Part shown: in pieces, positions 31,114-41,125 of the stretch
Position numbering within the stretch: position 1 is the stretch's first letter
Layout: every line of letters starts with the position of its first letter
Assembly (NCBI RefSeq): GCF_013200955.2
Contig: NZ_CP053697.2
Span: forward strand, 1,364,001-1,428,000
Source: Pseudomonas campi
Lineage (GTDB): Bacteria > Pseudomonadota > Gammaproteobacteria > Pseudomonadales > Pseudomonadaceae
Direction of reading: 5' to 3'
DNA: 64,000 nucleotides
Translations under genes and position numbers: made by a program
Notes under the pieces: model-generated
Databases searched by the model: none
The model's input: the letters and a program-made list of their open reading frames with translations, nothing else
Told to the model about the DNA's origin: nothing

Positions 31114-31173
31114 GTAGCCCGGATGCAATCCGGGGTGGCCGGCGCCAAGGCCCCCGGATTACATCCGGGCTAC
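31114..31173. repeat. Inverted pair of GTAGCCCGGATGCAATCCGGG repeats
   Basis: The left arm GTAGCCCGGATGCAATCCGG faces the right arm CCCGGATTACATCCGGGCTAC across about 18 bp. Both arms and the spacing match copies at 32871-32929, 53004-53064 and 55625-55684. It lies between relA and mazG. Confidence 0.85.
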
Positions 31174-31236
31174 GGTTGATTTGGGCGGGGTAATCCGCGC
31201 GGCGCAATCCATCCACCGACTGTGCGAAACAGGCTT

Positions 31237-32076
31237 ATGAAAGACACCTATTCCCTCGACGACCTGCTGCACCTGATGGCCCGCCTGCGCGACCCGCAAC
31301 ATGGTTGCCCGTGGGACCTCAAGCAGAGCTACGCGACCATCGTCCCCTACACCATCGAGGAAGCCTACGAGGTAGCCGACGCCATCGAGCGCAGCGACTT
31401 CGAGCACCTGCCAGGTGAGCTCGGTGACCTGCTGTTCCAGGTGGTCTACTACAGCCAGCTGGCCCGCGAGGAGGGGCGATTCGAGTTCGCCCAGGTGGTC
31501 GACGGCATTACCCGCAAGTTGATCCGCCGCCACCCGCATGTGTTCGTCGATGGCGACCTGTATGGCGCGCCGGATGCGGCCAGGCTCGAGGAAGCGGCGG
31601 TCAAACAGCGTTGGGAAGAGTTAAAAGCCGAGGAGCGTGCAGAAAAGGCCGCCGTTCCCGAGCAGCTGTCCCTGCTGGACGATGTGCCCAGCGCGCTGCC
31701 GGCCCTGAGCCGCGCGGTCAAGCTGCAGAAGCGCGCAGCCCAGGTCGGGTTCGACTGGCCGGAAGCCCTGCCGGTGGTGGACAAGGTGCGCGAAGAACTG
31801 GACGAAGTGCTGGAGGCCATGAGCGAGAACGACCCGCAGGCCATCGCCGAGGAAATTGGCGACCTGCTGTTCGTGGTCACCAACCTGGCGCGCCATCTCA
31901 AGGTCGACCCGGAAACGGCCCTGCGCAGTGCCAACGGCAAGTTCGAGCGGCGCTTCCGCTTTATCGAACAAACCTTGCGCGCAGCCGGCCAGCCCATTGA
32001 GAATTGCAGCCTGGAACAACTGGATGCCCTGTGGGGCGAAGCCAAGAAGCAGGAAAAACTGCTGCCTGGCTGTTAA
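31237..32076 (+). CDS. mazG: Nucleoside triphosphate pyrophosphohydrolase MazG
   Basis: A 279-residue enzyme that hydrolyses nucleoside triphosphates, including ppGpp-related pools, to monophosphate and pyrophosphate. Two tandem MazG domains are seen: the first with CPWDLKQSYATI and the metal-binding TIEEAYEVADAIE, the second from about residue 165 with VREELDEVLEAM and EEIGDLLFVVTNLA. Its position directly after relA is the usual Pseudomonas and enterobacterial context. The ATG at 31237 is preferred over GTG 31222 because it begins the conserved domain. Confidence 0.95.
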   Translation: MKDTYSLDDLLHLMARLRDPQHGCPWDLKQSYATIVPYTIEEAYEVADAIERSDFEHLPGELGDLLFQVVYYSQLAREEGRFEFAQVVDGITRKLIRRHPHVFVDGDLYGAPDAARLEEAAVKQRWEELKAEERAEKAAVPEQLSLLDDVPSALPALSRAVKLQKRAAQVGFDWPEALPVVDKVREELDEVLEAMSENDPQAIAEEIGDLLFVVTNLARHLKVDPETALRSANGKFERRFRFIEQTLRAAGQPIENCSLEQLDALWGEAKKQEKLLPGC

Positions 32077-32096
32077 CTGTCGAGATTGAAGGCCTT

Positions 32097-32636
32097 ATGA
32101 GTATTTCCCTCCGCGATCAGCTGTTGAAAGCCGGTCTGGTCAATGAAAAGCAGGTCAAGCAGGCCGGCAAGCAGAAGCAGAAGCAGCAGCGCCTGGAGAA
32201 GAAGAACCAGGTCGAAGTCGACGACTCGCAGAAGCAGGCCGCCCTGCAGGCCATGGCCGAGAAGGTCGCGCGCGACCAGGAGCTGAACCGCCAGCAGCAG
32301 GAGAAGGCCGCGCAGAAGGCCCTCGCCGCGCAGATCAAGCAACTGATCGAAACCTCGCGCCTGCCGAAGATGACCAGCGAGGACTACTACAACTTCGTCG
32401 ACGACAAGAAGGTCAAGCGCATCGCGGTCAACGCCATGCTGCGCGACAAGCTTAGCCGTGGCTCGCTGGCCATCGTCCGGCATGCCGGCGGCTACGAGAT
32501 CATCCCGCGCGAAGCCGCGCTGAAGATCCAGGAGCGCGACCCGCAACGGGTGCTGCTGCTCAACACCCAGACCGAGGCGCCGGATGCCGACGACCCGTAC
32601 GCCGCCTACCAGGTGCCGGACGACCTGATGTGGTGA
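32097..32636 (+). CDS. DUF2058 family protein (YaiL-like)
   Basis: A 179-residue cytosolic, highly charged protein of the DUF2058/YaiL family, described as nucleoprotein or polysome-associated. A long Gln/Lys-rich coiled-coil region (residues about 15-85) is followed by the conserved globular part (LPKMTSEDYYNFVDDKKVKR, LSRGSLAIVRHAGGYEIIPR). It begins 20 bp after mazG and is probably co-transcribed. The ATG at 32097 opens MSISLRDQLLKAGLV, the typical family start. Confidence 0.9.
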   Translation: MSISLRDQLLKAGLVNEKQVKQAGKQKQKQQRLEKKNQVEVDDSQKQAALQAMAEKVARDQELNRQQQEKAAQKALAAQIKQLIETSRLPKMTSEDYYNFVDDKKVKRIAVNAMLRDKLSRGSLAIVRHAGGYEIIPREAALKIQERDPQRVLLLNTQTEAPDADDPYAAYQVPDDLMW

Positions 32637-32694
32637 CGCTGGGTGAGTGGAAAAAGCTGGGCATTGCCCTAATACCGTTCACTTAAGTGCTTTG

Positions 32695-32929
32695 CTCCCC
32701 TCTCCCGTTCACGGGAGAGGGGCCGGGGGAGAGGGTAGGGCAGGCCACTGCGCCCCTCTCCCTAACCCTCTTCCACAAGTGGGAGAGGGGGCTGTCCGAG
32801 GTGCCAGCAACTCATCATCCCGTTGCATGGCTGCTGCATGTGCGGCAAGGAAAAATGCCGCTTTCCAGTCGTAGCCCGGATGCAATCCGGGAAATAGGCA
32901 GCTCCACTCCCGGATTGCATCCGGGCTAC
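32695..32929. repeat. Repeat cluster: two CCCTCTCCC-type units and a GTAGCCCGG pair
   Basis: The 331-bp gap between the DUF2058 gene and rof holds no gene. It contains CCCTCTCCC...GGGAGAGGG hairpins at 32695-32737 and 32753-32791 and an inverted GTAGCCCGGATGCAATCCGGG pair at 32871-32929. This is the same pairing of families as downstream of metE and upstream of the carboxylase gene. Confidence 0.85.
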
Positions 32930-32967
32930 AACCGGGTTTCGCGTAGGGCGTTTACCGGGTTGAGTGG

Positions 32968-33243
32968 TTAGCAGCGCGCATTACCCAATAGCACCCGGCC
33001 GAAACTGGCACCCGTATCCAACGGTGTGATGGCCAGCAGGCGATCCATGCGCAAGCGCTGTTCACCCGTAGCGCTGCGCACGACGAAGAACTCCTCCTTG
33101 CTCGCATTAATCTCCGTGGTCACTGCCTCGGCCTGCAGCTCGCTGCCATCGGTCAGCTCGATGCGCAGGTGGTAGTGGTGCAGGCAGGCGATCTCCAGGT
33201 AGTCGTAAAGATCGCAGGCGATGGGCTGGTAGCTGTCGTTCAT
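32968..33243 (-). CDS. rof: Rho-binding antiterminator Rof
   Basis: A 91-residue protein of the Rof/YaeO family, which binds the Rho hexamer and blocks its RNA site, reducing Rho-dependent termination. The family opening (NDSYQPIACDLYDYLEIACL) is nearly that of E. coli Rof, followed by the Sm-like beta-barrel with HHYHLRIELTDGSELQAEA and RLRMDRLLAITP. It is a single-gene unit isolated by repeats on one side and a terminator on the other. Confidence 0.9.
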   Translation of the reverse strand: MNDSYQPIACDLYDYLEIACLHHYHLRIELTDGSELQAEAVTTEINASKEEFFVVRSATGEQRLRMDRLLAITPLDTGASFGRVLLGNARC

Positions 33244-33294
33244 GGCGTTATCCCCTGATGGCTCACTGACCAGCCTAGGGTATTTTCACCAGGC

Positions 33295-33320
33295 AGAAAA
33301 AAGCCGGGCATTGCCCGGCT
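33295..33320 (-). terminator. Intrinsic terminator of the purM-purN-DUF3108 operon
   Basis: On the minus strand AGCCGGGC/GCCCGGCT forms an 8-bp stem with a three-base loop, followed by a run of T residues. It lies beyond the repeat element 33341-33482, which therefore separates the last gene's stop codon from its terminator. Confidence 0.8.
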
Positions 33321-33340
33321 CGTTCACGGCAGGAGTGCGA

Positions 33341-33482
33341 AGAGCCTGTTTACGATCCTCTGAATTAGAGCCAGACAAGGCAAAAATGGCCGAGGAAGCG
33401 GAGTTTACGAGCTGTAAATGAGCATTCCGAGGCCATTTTTAACGCGGTATGGCCGACAGTCAGGAGATCGTGGACGGGTTCT
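33341..33482. repeat. Long hairpin-forming dispersed element, copy 2
   Basis: 142 bp with inverted ends: AGAGCCTGTTTACGATCCTC on the left and, on the other strand, AGAACCCGTCCACGATCTCC on the right. The arms GGCCGAGGAAGCG... and ...CCGAGGCC and the AAAAATGGCC/GGCCATTTTT pair make a long stem around the core AGTTTACGAGCTGTAAATGAGC. Its right edge provides the first base of the neighbouring gene's stop codon on the minus strand, exactly as in copy 1. Confidence 0.85.
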
Positions 33483-34198
33483 TACTTCTTGATGCCTTCG
33501 ACGGCGCGCCCACCCACGGTGCCGTCCTTGAGCATGATCTGGTATTCCTTGCCGTCCTTTTCCACCTGGTGCAGACGCACCAGCAGGTAGTCCCAGTCCT
33601 TGGCGAACCACAGCACGGTCTTGCGGCTGCTCTGGGTCGGGTCGCGCACGCGCTCGACCTTGATCGCGTCGATCAGCCCGGCCTGGGTGCGCACGCGCTC
33701 CTCGCCCAGCACGCGGAAGTCGTAAACCTCGATCTCGTCGCCGTCGACCACCTGGTAGCTCATGCTCTGCTTGCCGGCGGCGACGTCTTCCTGCAGCACC
33801 AACTGGTAGGTCGACTTGTCCTGCATGCCACGGTTGAGGGCGAAGCGCACCGGCTCGCCACGATCGCTGCCGAGTACCTGCTTCTCGGTCCAGTCGAAGT
33901 CGTGCTCGATCTGCTTGGCCTTGCCCAGGCCGCTGCGCTCGAAGCGGTAGGTCAGCGGCAGGAAGGTGCCGCTCTCGACGCGAAAGGTGCTGACTTCGCT
34001 GAGGCTGGCGACCAGCATGGCCGCTTCGAACGTCAGCTCCCAGCGCCCGTTGTCCAGGGCCTTCAGGCTGCGCCCGGCAGTGCCGCTGATCGGCACCTGT
34101 TTCCAGTCGGCGGTGTAGCTGGCGGAAAACGGTTTCAGTTCGAGGGCCTGCACCGGCAGGGCCAGTACGGCGAGCAGCAACAACAGGACGCGGGGCAT
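33482..34198 (-). CDS. DUF3108 family periplasmic protein
   Basis: A 238-residue exported protein of the DUF3108 family. The signal peptide is residues 1-18 (PRVLLLLLAVLALPVQALE). The mature part is beta-rich (KPFSASYTADWKQVPISGTA, RWELTFEAAMLVASLSE), ending with a conserved-looking WDYLLVRLHQVEKDGKEY. The function is unknown; the gene follows purN in Pseudomonas. It starts 10 bp after purN, so is in the purine operon. Its stop TAA shares its last base with a repeat element. Confidence 0.85.
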   Translation of the reverse strand: MPRVLLLLLAVLALPVQALELKPFSASYTADWKQVPISGTAGRSLKALDNGRWELTFEAAMLVASLSEVSTFRVESGTFLPLTYRFERSGLGKAKQIEHDFDWTEKQVLGSDRGEPVRFALNRGMQDKSTYQLVLQEDVAAGKQSMSYQVVDGDEIEVYDFRVLGEERVRTQAGLIDAIKVERVRDPTQSSRKTVLWFAKDWDYLLVRLHQVEKDGKEYQIMLKDGTVGGRAVEGIKK

Positions 34199-34208
34199 GG
34201 AGTCTCCT

Positions 34209-34856
34209 TTAGTTGCGAATGATATGACCGCTGGCCGGTAGGGCCTGGCCATCGAGCAGGGCGCCAGCATCGGCATGGCGCAGGCGACCACTGGCAAACC
34301 AGCTGACCGCCAGGGGATAGATGCGGTGTTCTTCGGCGTGCACGCGTTGCGCCAGGCTCTCTGGCGTGTCGTCAGCCTGTACCGGAACTACCGCTTGTAC
34401 GACCAGTGGGCCGCCATCGAGTTCCTCGGTCACGAAGTGCACGCTGCAGCCATGCTCGCGGTCACCGGCTTCCAGCGCGCGCTGGTGGGTGTGCAGGCCC
34501 TTGTACTTGGGCAGCAGCGAGGGGTGGATATTCAGCAGGCGACCTTCGTAGTGACGGACGAAGCCGCCACTGAGGATGCGCATGAAACCGGCCAGCACCA
34601 CCAGCTGCGGATCGAAGCCGTCGATGGCCTCGACCAGCGCGGCGTCGAAGGCTTCGCGGCCGTCGAACTGCTTGTGGTCGAGGACCAGGGTGTCGATGCC
34701 GGCCAGCTTGGCGCGTTCCAGGCCATAGGCATCGGCGCGGTTGGAAATCACCGCGCGGATGCGTGCCGGGCTGTCACCGGTGGCGATGCTGTCGATCAGG
34801 GCCTGCAGGTTGCTGCCAGACCCAGAAATCAGCACCACGACATTGCAGTCGGCCAT
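34209..34856 (-). CDS. purN: Phosphoribosylglycinamide formyltransferase PurN
   Basis: A 215-residue enzyme of step 3 of purine synthesis, transferring a formyl group from 10-formyl-THF to GAR. Motifs: ISGSGSNLQALID for the phosphate loop, VISNRADAYGLERA, the catalytic HPSLLPKYKGLHTH and the Asp in LDGGPLVVQ. The ATG at 34856 overlaps the purM stop by one base (ATGA), so the pair is translationally coupled. Confidence 0.95.
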   Translation of the reverse strand: MADCNVVVLISGSGSNLQALIDSIATGDSPARIRAVISNRADAYGLERAKLAGIDTLVLDHKQFDGREAFDAALVEAIDGFDPQLVVLAGFMRILSGGFVRHYEGRLLNIHPSLLPKYKGLHTHQRALEAGDREHGCSVHFVTEELDGGPLVVQAVVPVQADDTPESLAQRVHAEEHRIYPLAVSWFASGRLRHADAGALLDGQALPASGHIIRN

Positions 34857-35914
34857 CAGTGGGCTTTCAGGTTGTTCAACACGACCTGGGCAGCGCCTTC
34901 GGCGGCAACGCCGATCTGGCCGATCACCCACGGGGCTTCGCCGGAAGCGCGCAGGCTGGCCAGGGTCGCTTCGACCTGGTCCTGGGCGACGCAGATGACC
35001 ATGCCGACGCCGCAGTTGAGTACGCGGTGCATCTCGTGCTCGTCGACGTTGCCTTGCTCCTGCAGCCAGTCGAACACCGCCGGGCGGCTCCAGCTGGCCA
35101 CGTCGACCACTGCCTGGGCGCCTTGCGGCAGCACGCGCGGGATGTTGTCGAGCAGGCCGCCACCGGTGATGTGGGCCATGGCTTTGACCGCGCCGGTTTC
35201 CTTGATCAGCTTGAGCAGCGGTTTGACGTAGATGCGCGTGGGCGCCATCAGCAGGTCGGTCAGCGGCTTGCCAGCCACCTCGGTGGTGGCGATATCGACG
35301 CCAGCCACTTCGATGATCTTGCGGATCAGCGAGTAACCATTGGAGTGCGGGCCAGAGGAGGGCAGGGCGATCAGGGCGTCACCGGTGGCGACTTTCGAAC
35401 CGTCGATGATCTCGGCTTTTTCCACCACGCCGACGCAGAAGCCGGCCAGGTCGTAGTCTTCGCCTTCGTACATGCCAGGCATCTCGGCGGTTTCACCACC
35501 GACCAGGGAGCAGCCGGCCAGTTCGCAACCGGCGCCGATGCCGGTGACCACGGTGGCGGCCACGTCGACGTTGAGCTTGCCGGTGGCGTAGTAATCGAGG
35601 AAGAACAGCGGCTCGGCGCCGCACACCACCAGGTCGTTGACGCACATGGCGACCAGGTCCTGGCCGATGCTGTCGTGCTTGTTCAGGTTCAGTGCCAGGC
35701 GCAGCTTGGTGCCGACGCCGTCGGTGCCGCTGACCAGTACCGGCTGCTTGTAGCCGGCGGGGATTTCACACAGGGCGCCGAAACCACCCAGGCCACCCAT
35801 GACTTCCGGGCGCGCGGTGCGCTTGGCGACGCCTTTGATGCGTTCGACCAGGGCTTCACCGGCGTCGATGTCTACACCGGCGTCCTTGTAGCTGATGGAG
35901 GGTTGCTTGCTCAT
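34856..35914 (-). CDS. purM: Phosphoribosylformylglycinamidine cyclo-ligase PurM
   Basis: A 352-residue ATP-dependent AIR synthetase, step 5 of purine synthesis. The family opening [20 protein letters not shown], the glycine-rich [13 protein letters not shown] loop, [20 protein letters not shown] and [15 protein letters not shown] are all present. The gene is first in the minus-strand purM-purN-DUF3108 unit; its promoter lies in the 207-bp gap shared divergently with the DUF2066 gene. Confidence 0.96.
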   Translation of the reverse strand: MSKQPSISYKDAGVDIDAGEALVERIKGVAKRTARPEVMGGLGGFGALCEIPAGYKQPVLVSGTDGVGTKLRLALNLNKHDSIGQDLVAMCVNDLVVCGAEPLFFLDYYATGKLNVDVAATVVTGIGAGCELAGCSLVGGETAEMPGMYEGEDYDLAGFCVGVVEKAEIIDGSKVATGDALIALPSSGPHSNGYSLIRKIIEVAGVDIATTEVAGKPLTDLLMAPTRIYVKPLLKLIKETGAVKAMAHITGGGLLDNIPRVLPQGAQAVVDVASWSRPAVFDWLQEQGNVDEHEMHRVLNCGVGMVICVAQDQVEATLASLRASGEAPWVIGQIGVAAEGAAQVVLNNLKAH

Positions 35915-36121
35915 GGGTTCAGGCCTTTAAAGGGGGAAATTCGAGTGGCGACCGGCCCTGGGTGGTGCCCACAGGCATGCCGGTCTGCGAAGGCGCGCGA
36001 TTTTATCAGGCTTGCCCGCCAGCGGCCACCGGCCCCGACGGTTGCCGGGTGGCCGGCGGCTGTTTAAGGTATAGCCCTTCACGTGCGCCTGTCGCACAAC
36101 CCCCAGCCTTCGAGACTCACC

Positions 36122-37147
36122 ATGCGCCTGTTCGTTCGTCTGTTTGCCCTGTGCTGCGCGCTGCTCAGCCTGCCGTCCTTCGCCGAGCCGGTCAGCGGCC
36201 TCTATCAGGTACGCGAGCCGGTCACCAGCCAGCAGCCGGAAGAACGCACGGTGGCCCTGGGCAAAGCTCTGGAAACCCTGGTGCTGCGCCTGACTGGCGA
36301 TGCCAAGGCGCTGCAGTCGCCGGCCCTGGACGGGGTGCGCAAGGACCCGCAGCAGCTGGTCAGTCGCTATGTCTACGAAGGCGAAACCCTGGTGGTCGAC
36401 TTCGATCCGCTGACCACCGACAACAAGTTGCGCCAGGCTGGGCTGGCCCTGTGGGGGGCTAATCGTCCTTCCATTTTGACTTGGTGGATAGTCACTTCGC
36501 GAGAGGAAGCTAGCCTGGTTGGCGATGGTCAGAGCTCAGCCGCCCCCTTGCGCCAGGCCGCACAGAATCGCGGTTTGCCACTGCGTCTGCCGTTGGCCGA
36601 CCTGCAGGAGCAGCTAGTTGCTACATCGGAGAATCTGAGTGCCAATCAACCCGATGCTCTGCGCGAGGCATCGAAGCGTTATGACGCCGATGCTCTGCTG
36701 ACCGTGCTTGCTCGTGAAGAGTACGCTGGAATGGCAGCTGAGTGGCGTCTGTGGCTTGGGGATACCCGTGAGCAGGGGACTGTTAAAGGCGGAAGTCCGC
36801 AAGAGCTGGCCGATGCCGTTCTGCTGGCCGTCAGCGAGCGTCTGGCACCGCGTTTCGTGGTCAAGCCGGGTGCGTCAGGCGCCATGCTGGTCGAGGTGCA
36901 GGGCGCCGACCTGGCCCGCTATGCCGAGCTGGCGCGCCTGCTCGAACCCTTCGCCGCGCGCCTGAACAAGGTCAAGGGCGATCAACTGACCTGGCAGGTC
37001 AACGCCAGCGCCGAACAGCTGCGCGCCCAACTGGGCCTGGCCGGCTTGCAGGAAGTCCCGGCAGATGCAGCGCCGTTGGATGCCAGCGCCGCAGCCGGGG
37101 CTGCACCAGCCCCGACTCCTGCAAACCTGCTGCGTTTTCGCTGGTAG
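36122..37147 (+). CDS. DUF2066 domain-containing exported protein
   Basis: A 341-residue protein with a signal peptide of about 21 residues (RLFVRLFALCCALLSLPSFA). The DUF2066 domain covers most of the mature part (GLYQVREPVTSQQPEERTVA, LGKALETLVLRLTGD, WWIVTSREEASLVGDG). A proline/alanine-rich tail precedes the C-terminus. Its role is unknown; it sits between purM and hda in pseudomonads. The segment at about 36455-36800 has clearly more A/T at third positions than the flanks, suggesting replacement of the middle of the gene by recombination. Confidence 0.85.
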   Translation: MRLFVRLFALCCALLSLPSFAEPVSGLYQVREPVTSQQPEERTVALGKALETLVLRLTGDAKALQSPALDGVRKDPQQLVSRYVYEGETLVVDFDPLTTDNKLRQAGLALWGANRPSILTWWIVTSREEASLVGDGQSSAAPLRQAAQNRGLPLRLPLADLQEQLVATSENLSANQPDALREASKRYDADALLTVLAREEYAGMAAEWRLWLGDTREQGTVKGGSPQELADAVLLAVSERLAPRFVVKPGASGAMLVEVQGADLARYAELARLLEPFAARLNKVKGDQLTWQVNASAEQLRAQLGLAGLQEVPADAAPLDASAAAGAAPAPTPANLLRFRW

Positions 37148-37196
37148 TCCGTCGCCAGCTCCCAGTTAACTGCTAGATCAAGGCGGAGAGCCTGAT

Positions 37197-38291
37197 ATGA
37201 CCGATTCACGCCGCTGGATGTGGCTGGCTGGGCTGGTGTTGTTCTGCTGGCTGCTGTATCTGCTGACGCCGATTCTGTCGCCGTTTCTGGTGGCGATGCT
37301 GCTGGCTTACTTGAGCGACCCGCTGGTTGATCGCCTGGAGCGGCGCAAATTGTCGCGGACCTGGGCCGTGGTGCTGGTGTTCGGTCTGTTCAGCCTGCTG
37401 TTGCTGATTCTCTTGCTGGTGCTGATCCCCATGCTCGGGCGCCAGCTGATGCGCCTGTACGAGCTGGTGCCGCAGTTGCTCGACTGGCTGCAGCACCAGG
37501 CGCTGCCCTGGACGCAGGCGCAGTTCGGCCTGGCCGAGGACTTCTGGCGGTTTGAGCAGATCAAGGCCGCGCTCAGCGAGCACCTGGGCAAGACCAGCGA
37601 TATCGTCGGCCTGGTTCTGGCCCAGGCCACGGCATCCAGCCTGGCGTTGCTCGGCTGGATCGGCAATCTGCTGTTGATCCCGGTGGTGGCCTTCTACCTG
37701 CTGCGCGACTGGGATGTGATGCTGGCCAAGCTGCGTGGCCTGTTGCCAAGGGGCCGCGAGAGTTTCGTGGTGCAGCTGGTCGGCGAGTGCCATGAAGTGC
37801 TGGGTGCCTTTATCCGTGGCCAACTGCTGGTGATGCTGGCGCTGGCTGGCATCTACTCAGGCGGTCTGATGCTGGTCGGCTTGGAGCTGGGCCTGCTGAT
37901 CGGTGTGCTGGCCGGGTTGGCCAGCATCGTGCCGTACATGGGCTTTATCGTCGGCTTCGGTGCGGCGCTGGTAGCGGCACTGTTCCAGTTCGGCGGCTTC
38001 GAGCTGTACCCGCTGATCGGCATCGCCGTGGTGTTCGGCATCGGCCAGCTGCTCGAAGGCATGCTGCTGACACCCTGGCTGGTCGGTGATCGAATTGGCC
38101 TGCATCCGGTGGCGGTAATCTTCGCCATCCTTGCCGGCGGCCAACTGTTCGGCTTCACCGGCGTGCTGCTGGCCTTGCCGGTGGCGGCGATCATCATGGT
38201 TTTGCTGCGCCATGCTCATGATTTCTATAAACTTTCCGCCCTCTATGGTGAGCCCGGAGCAGGTTCTGACGAACCGCCCAACCCTGCATGA
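37197..38291 (+). CDS. AI-2E family (PerM-like) permease
   Basis: A 364-residue inner membrane protein with about eight hydrophobic helices in the pattern of the AI-2E/PerM family: two N-terminal helices (WMWLAGLVLFCWLLYLLTP), a long soluble stretch, then a C-terminal set with the conserved VPYMGFIVGF and GDRIGLHPVAVIFAILAGG. Members carry out varied export; in many gammaproteobacteria one precedes hda. The ATG at 37197 has GGCGGAGAG upstream. The stop overlaps the hda start by 4 bp. Confidence 0.9.
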   Translation: MTDSRRWMWLAGLVLFCWLLYLLTPILSPFLVAMLLAYLSDPLVDRLERRKLSRTWAVVLVFGLFSLLLLILLLVLIPMLGRQLMRLYELVPQLLDWLQHQALPWTQAQFGLAEDFWRFEQIKAALSEHLGKTSDIVGLVLAQATASSLALLGWIGNLLLIPVVAFYLLRDWDVMLAKLRGLLPRGRESFVVQLVGECHEVLGAFIRGQLLVMLALAGIYSGGLMLVGLELGLLIGVLAGLASIVPYMGFIVGFGAALVAALFQFGGFELYPLIGIAVVFGIGQLLEGMLLTPWLVGDRIGLHPVAVIFAILAGGQLFGFTGVLLALPVAAIIMVLLRHAHDFYKLSALYGEPGAGSDEPPNPA

Positions 38292-38992
38292 TCCCGATTC
38301 AGCTGCCCCTGGGGGTGCGTCTGCGTGATGACGCCACCTTCGCCAACTATTATCCCGGCGCCAACGCTGCGGCCCTCGGCTATGCCGAGCGCCTGTGCGA
38401 GGCCGATGCGGGCTGGACCGAAAGCCTGATCTACCTCTGGGGTAGCGAGGGCGTGGGGCGCAGCCATCTGCTGCAGGCGGCCTGCCTGCGGTTCGAGCAG
38501 CGTGGCGAGTCGGTGGTCTATCTGCCGCTGGCCGAAGTGGCCGACTATGGCCCGGAGCTGCTCGACAACCTGGAGCAGTGCGAGCTGGTTTGCCTGGATG
38601 ATCTGGAAGCGGTGGCGGGCCGGCCGGAGTGGGAAGAAGCGCTGTTCCACCTGTTCAATCGCCTGCGCGACAGTGGACGGCGTCTGCTGATTGCTGCCGC
38701 CGCCGCGCCACGCGAGTTGCCGATCGGTCTGGCCGACCTGCAGTCGCGCCTGACCCTGGCGCTGGTGTTCCAGCTGCATGCGCTGTCCGACGAGGACAAG
38801 CTGCGTGCCCTGCAGCTGCGTGCCTCGCGCCGCGGCCTGCACCTGACCGATGAAGTCGGGCGCTTCATCCTCAACCGTGGCGAGCGCAGCATGAGTGCGC
38901 TGTTCGAATTGCTCGAACGCCTCGACCAGGCCTCGCTGCAGGCCCAGCGCAAGCTGACCATTCCCTTCCTGAAAGAAGTCCTCGGCTGGTAG
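38288..38992 (+). CDS. hda: DnaA regulatory inactivator Hda
   Basis: A 234-residue AAA+ protein that, with the DNA-loaded beta clamp, stimulates DnaA-ATP hydrolysis and stops re-initiation. The N-terminal clamp-binding motif QLPLGV lies at residues 4-9, the nucleotide loop is WGSEGVGRSHLLQA, the Walker B-like segment LVCLDDLEAV, and the C-terminal lid includes RSMSALFELLERLD. The ATGA overlap with the permease gene indicates coupling. Confidence 0.93.
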   Translation: MIPIQLPLGVRLRDDATFANYYPGANAAALGYAERLCEADAGWTESLIYLWGSEGVGRSHLLQAACLRFEQRGESVVYLPLAEVADYGPELLDNLEQCELVCLDDLEAVAGRPEWEEALFHLFNRLRDSGRRLLIAAAAAPRELPIGLADLQSRLTLALVFQLHALSDEDKLRALQLRASRRGLHLTDEVGRFILNRGERSMSALFELLERLDQASLQAQRKLTIPFLKEVLGW

Positions 38993-38998
38993 CTGCTG

Positions 38999-39681
38999 CT
39001 ACGCGGGTGAGGTATCCAGCTCTGCGGCAAATTCCTTGATCGCTTGCGCGCAGGCTTCTGCGCGGCTTTGCAGGATGAAGTGCGGCCCTTCCAGCGCTAT
39101 CTGGCGCAAATCACTGCAGTGTCGGCTGAGACTGGCTGCGGCGTTGCGCGATACCAGACGATCCTGCTGCGGCCACAGGTGCAGGGCGGGCACAGCCAGT
39201 GGCTGGTTGGGCTCCTGCAAGTGCGCCAGGTTGTGCAAGCGGGCCCGCAGCAGGGGGTCGGGCAACTGGTGGATTTCCTCGCGCAGTAGGGCGAGCAGCG
39301 CCGGGCTGGCGTTTCTACCGACACAGAACAACTGCAGCAGCTGATCGTGGCTGAGTAGGCGCTTGGGCAGCGGCAGGTAGCGGCTGAGGGCTAGCAGCGG
39401 GTGCGGGCGGCGGAGAAACGCGGCGGCGAAGATCACCCCGCGCAGTCCGGGCGGCTGGCGCAGGGCTAACTGGTAGGCCAGGTGCCCGGAGAAGGATTCC
39501 CCGAGCAAAACGAAGGGGCTGTCACCCAGCTGTGGCAGCAGGGCGGTGACGAGGCTGTCGCTGTCCTGCGGGCCCTGGCATGGCAGCTGCAGAGGCACAA
39601 CCTGCACGTCATCCAGCCAAGGCAGCAGCGGGACGAACAGGCGGTTGCTGCCATTCAGGCCTGGCAGCAACAGCAGGCGCA

Positions 39682-39682
<1 letters not shown>
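38999..39682 (-). CDS. Alpha/beta hydrolase
   Basis: A 227-residue cytosolic alpha/beta hydrolase with no signal peptide. The nucleophile elbow is GESFSG (Ser) after a LLPGLNGSN oxyanion loop, a C-terminal His lies in EGPHFILQSRAEA, and an Asp in LWPQQDRLV completes the triad. The substrate is unknown. Its ATG overlaps the stop of the DUF2069 gene (ATGA), placing it last in the arsC-wrbA-DUF2069-hydrolase unit. It converges with hda, 6 bp apart. Confidence 0.8.
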
Positions 39683-41040
<1,358 letters not shown>

Positions 41041-41125
41041 GGATGGGTCGCATCAGGCCTGAGGTGGGCGCTATTCTACCTGCCTCGGCGCGGATCAGCG
41101 CAGTTCGGCATGCTAAGGAGAGGGA

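Noticed and set aside
29325-31148. 607-codon open frame on the minus strand
   Set aside because: Antisense to relA, which has all expected domains; composition is Val/Leu/His/Gln-rich as in typical shadow frames.
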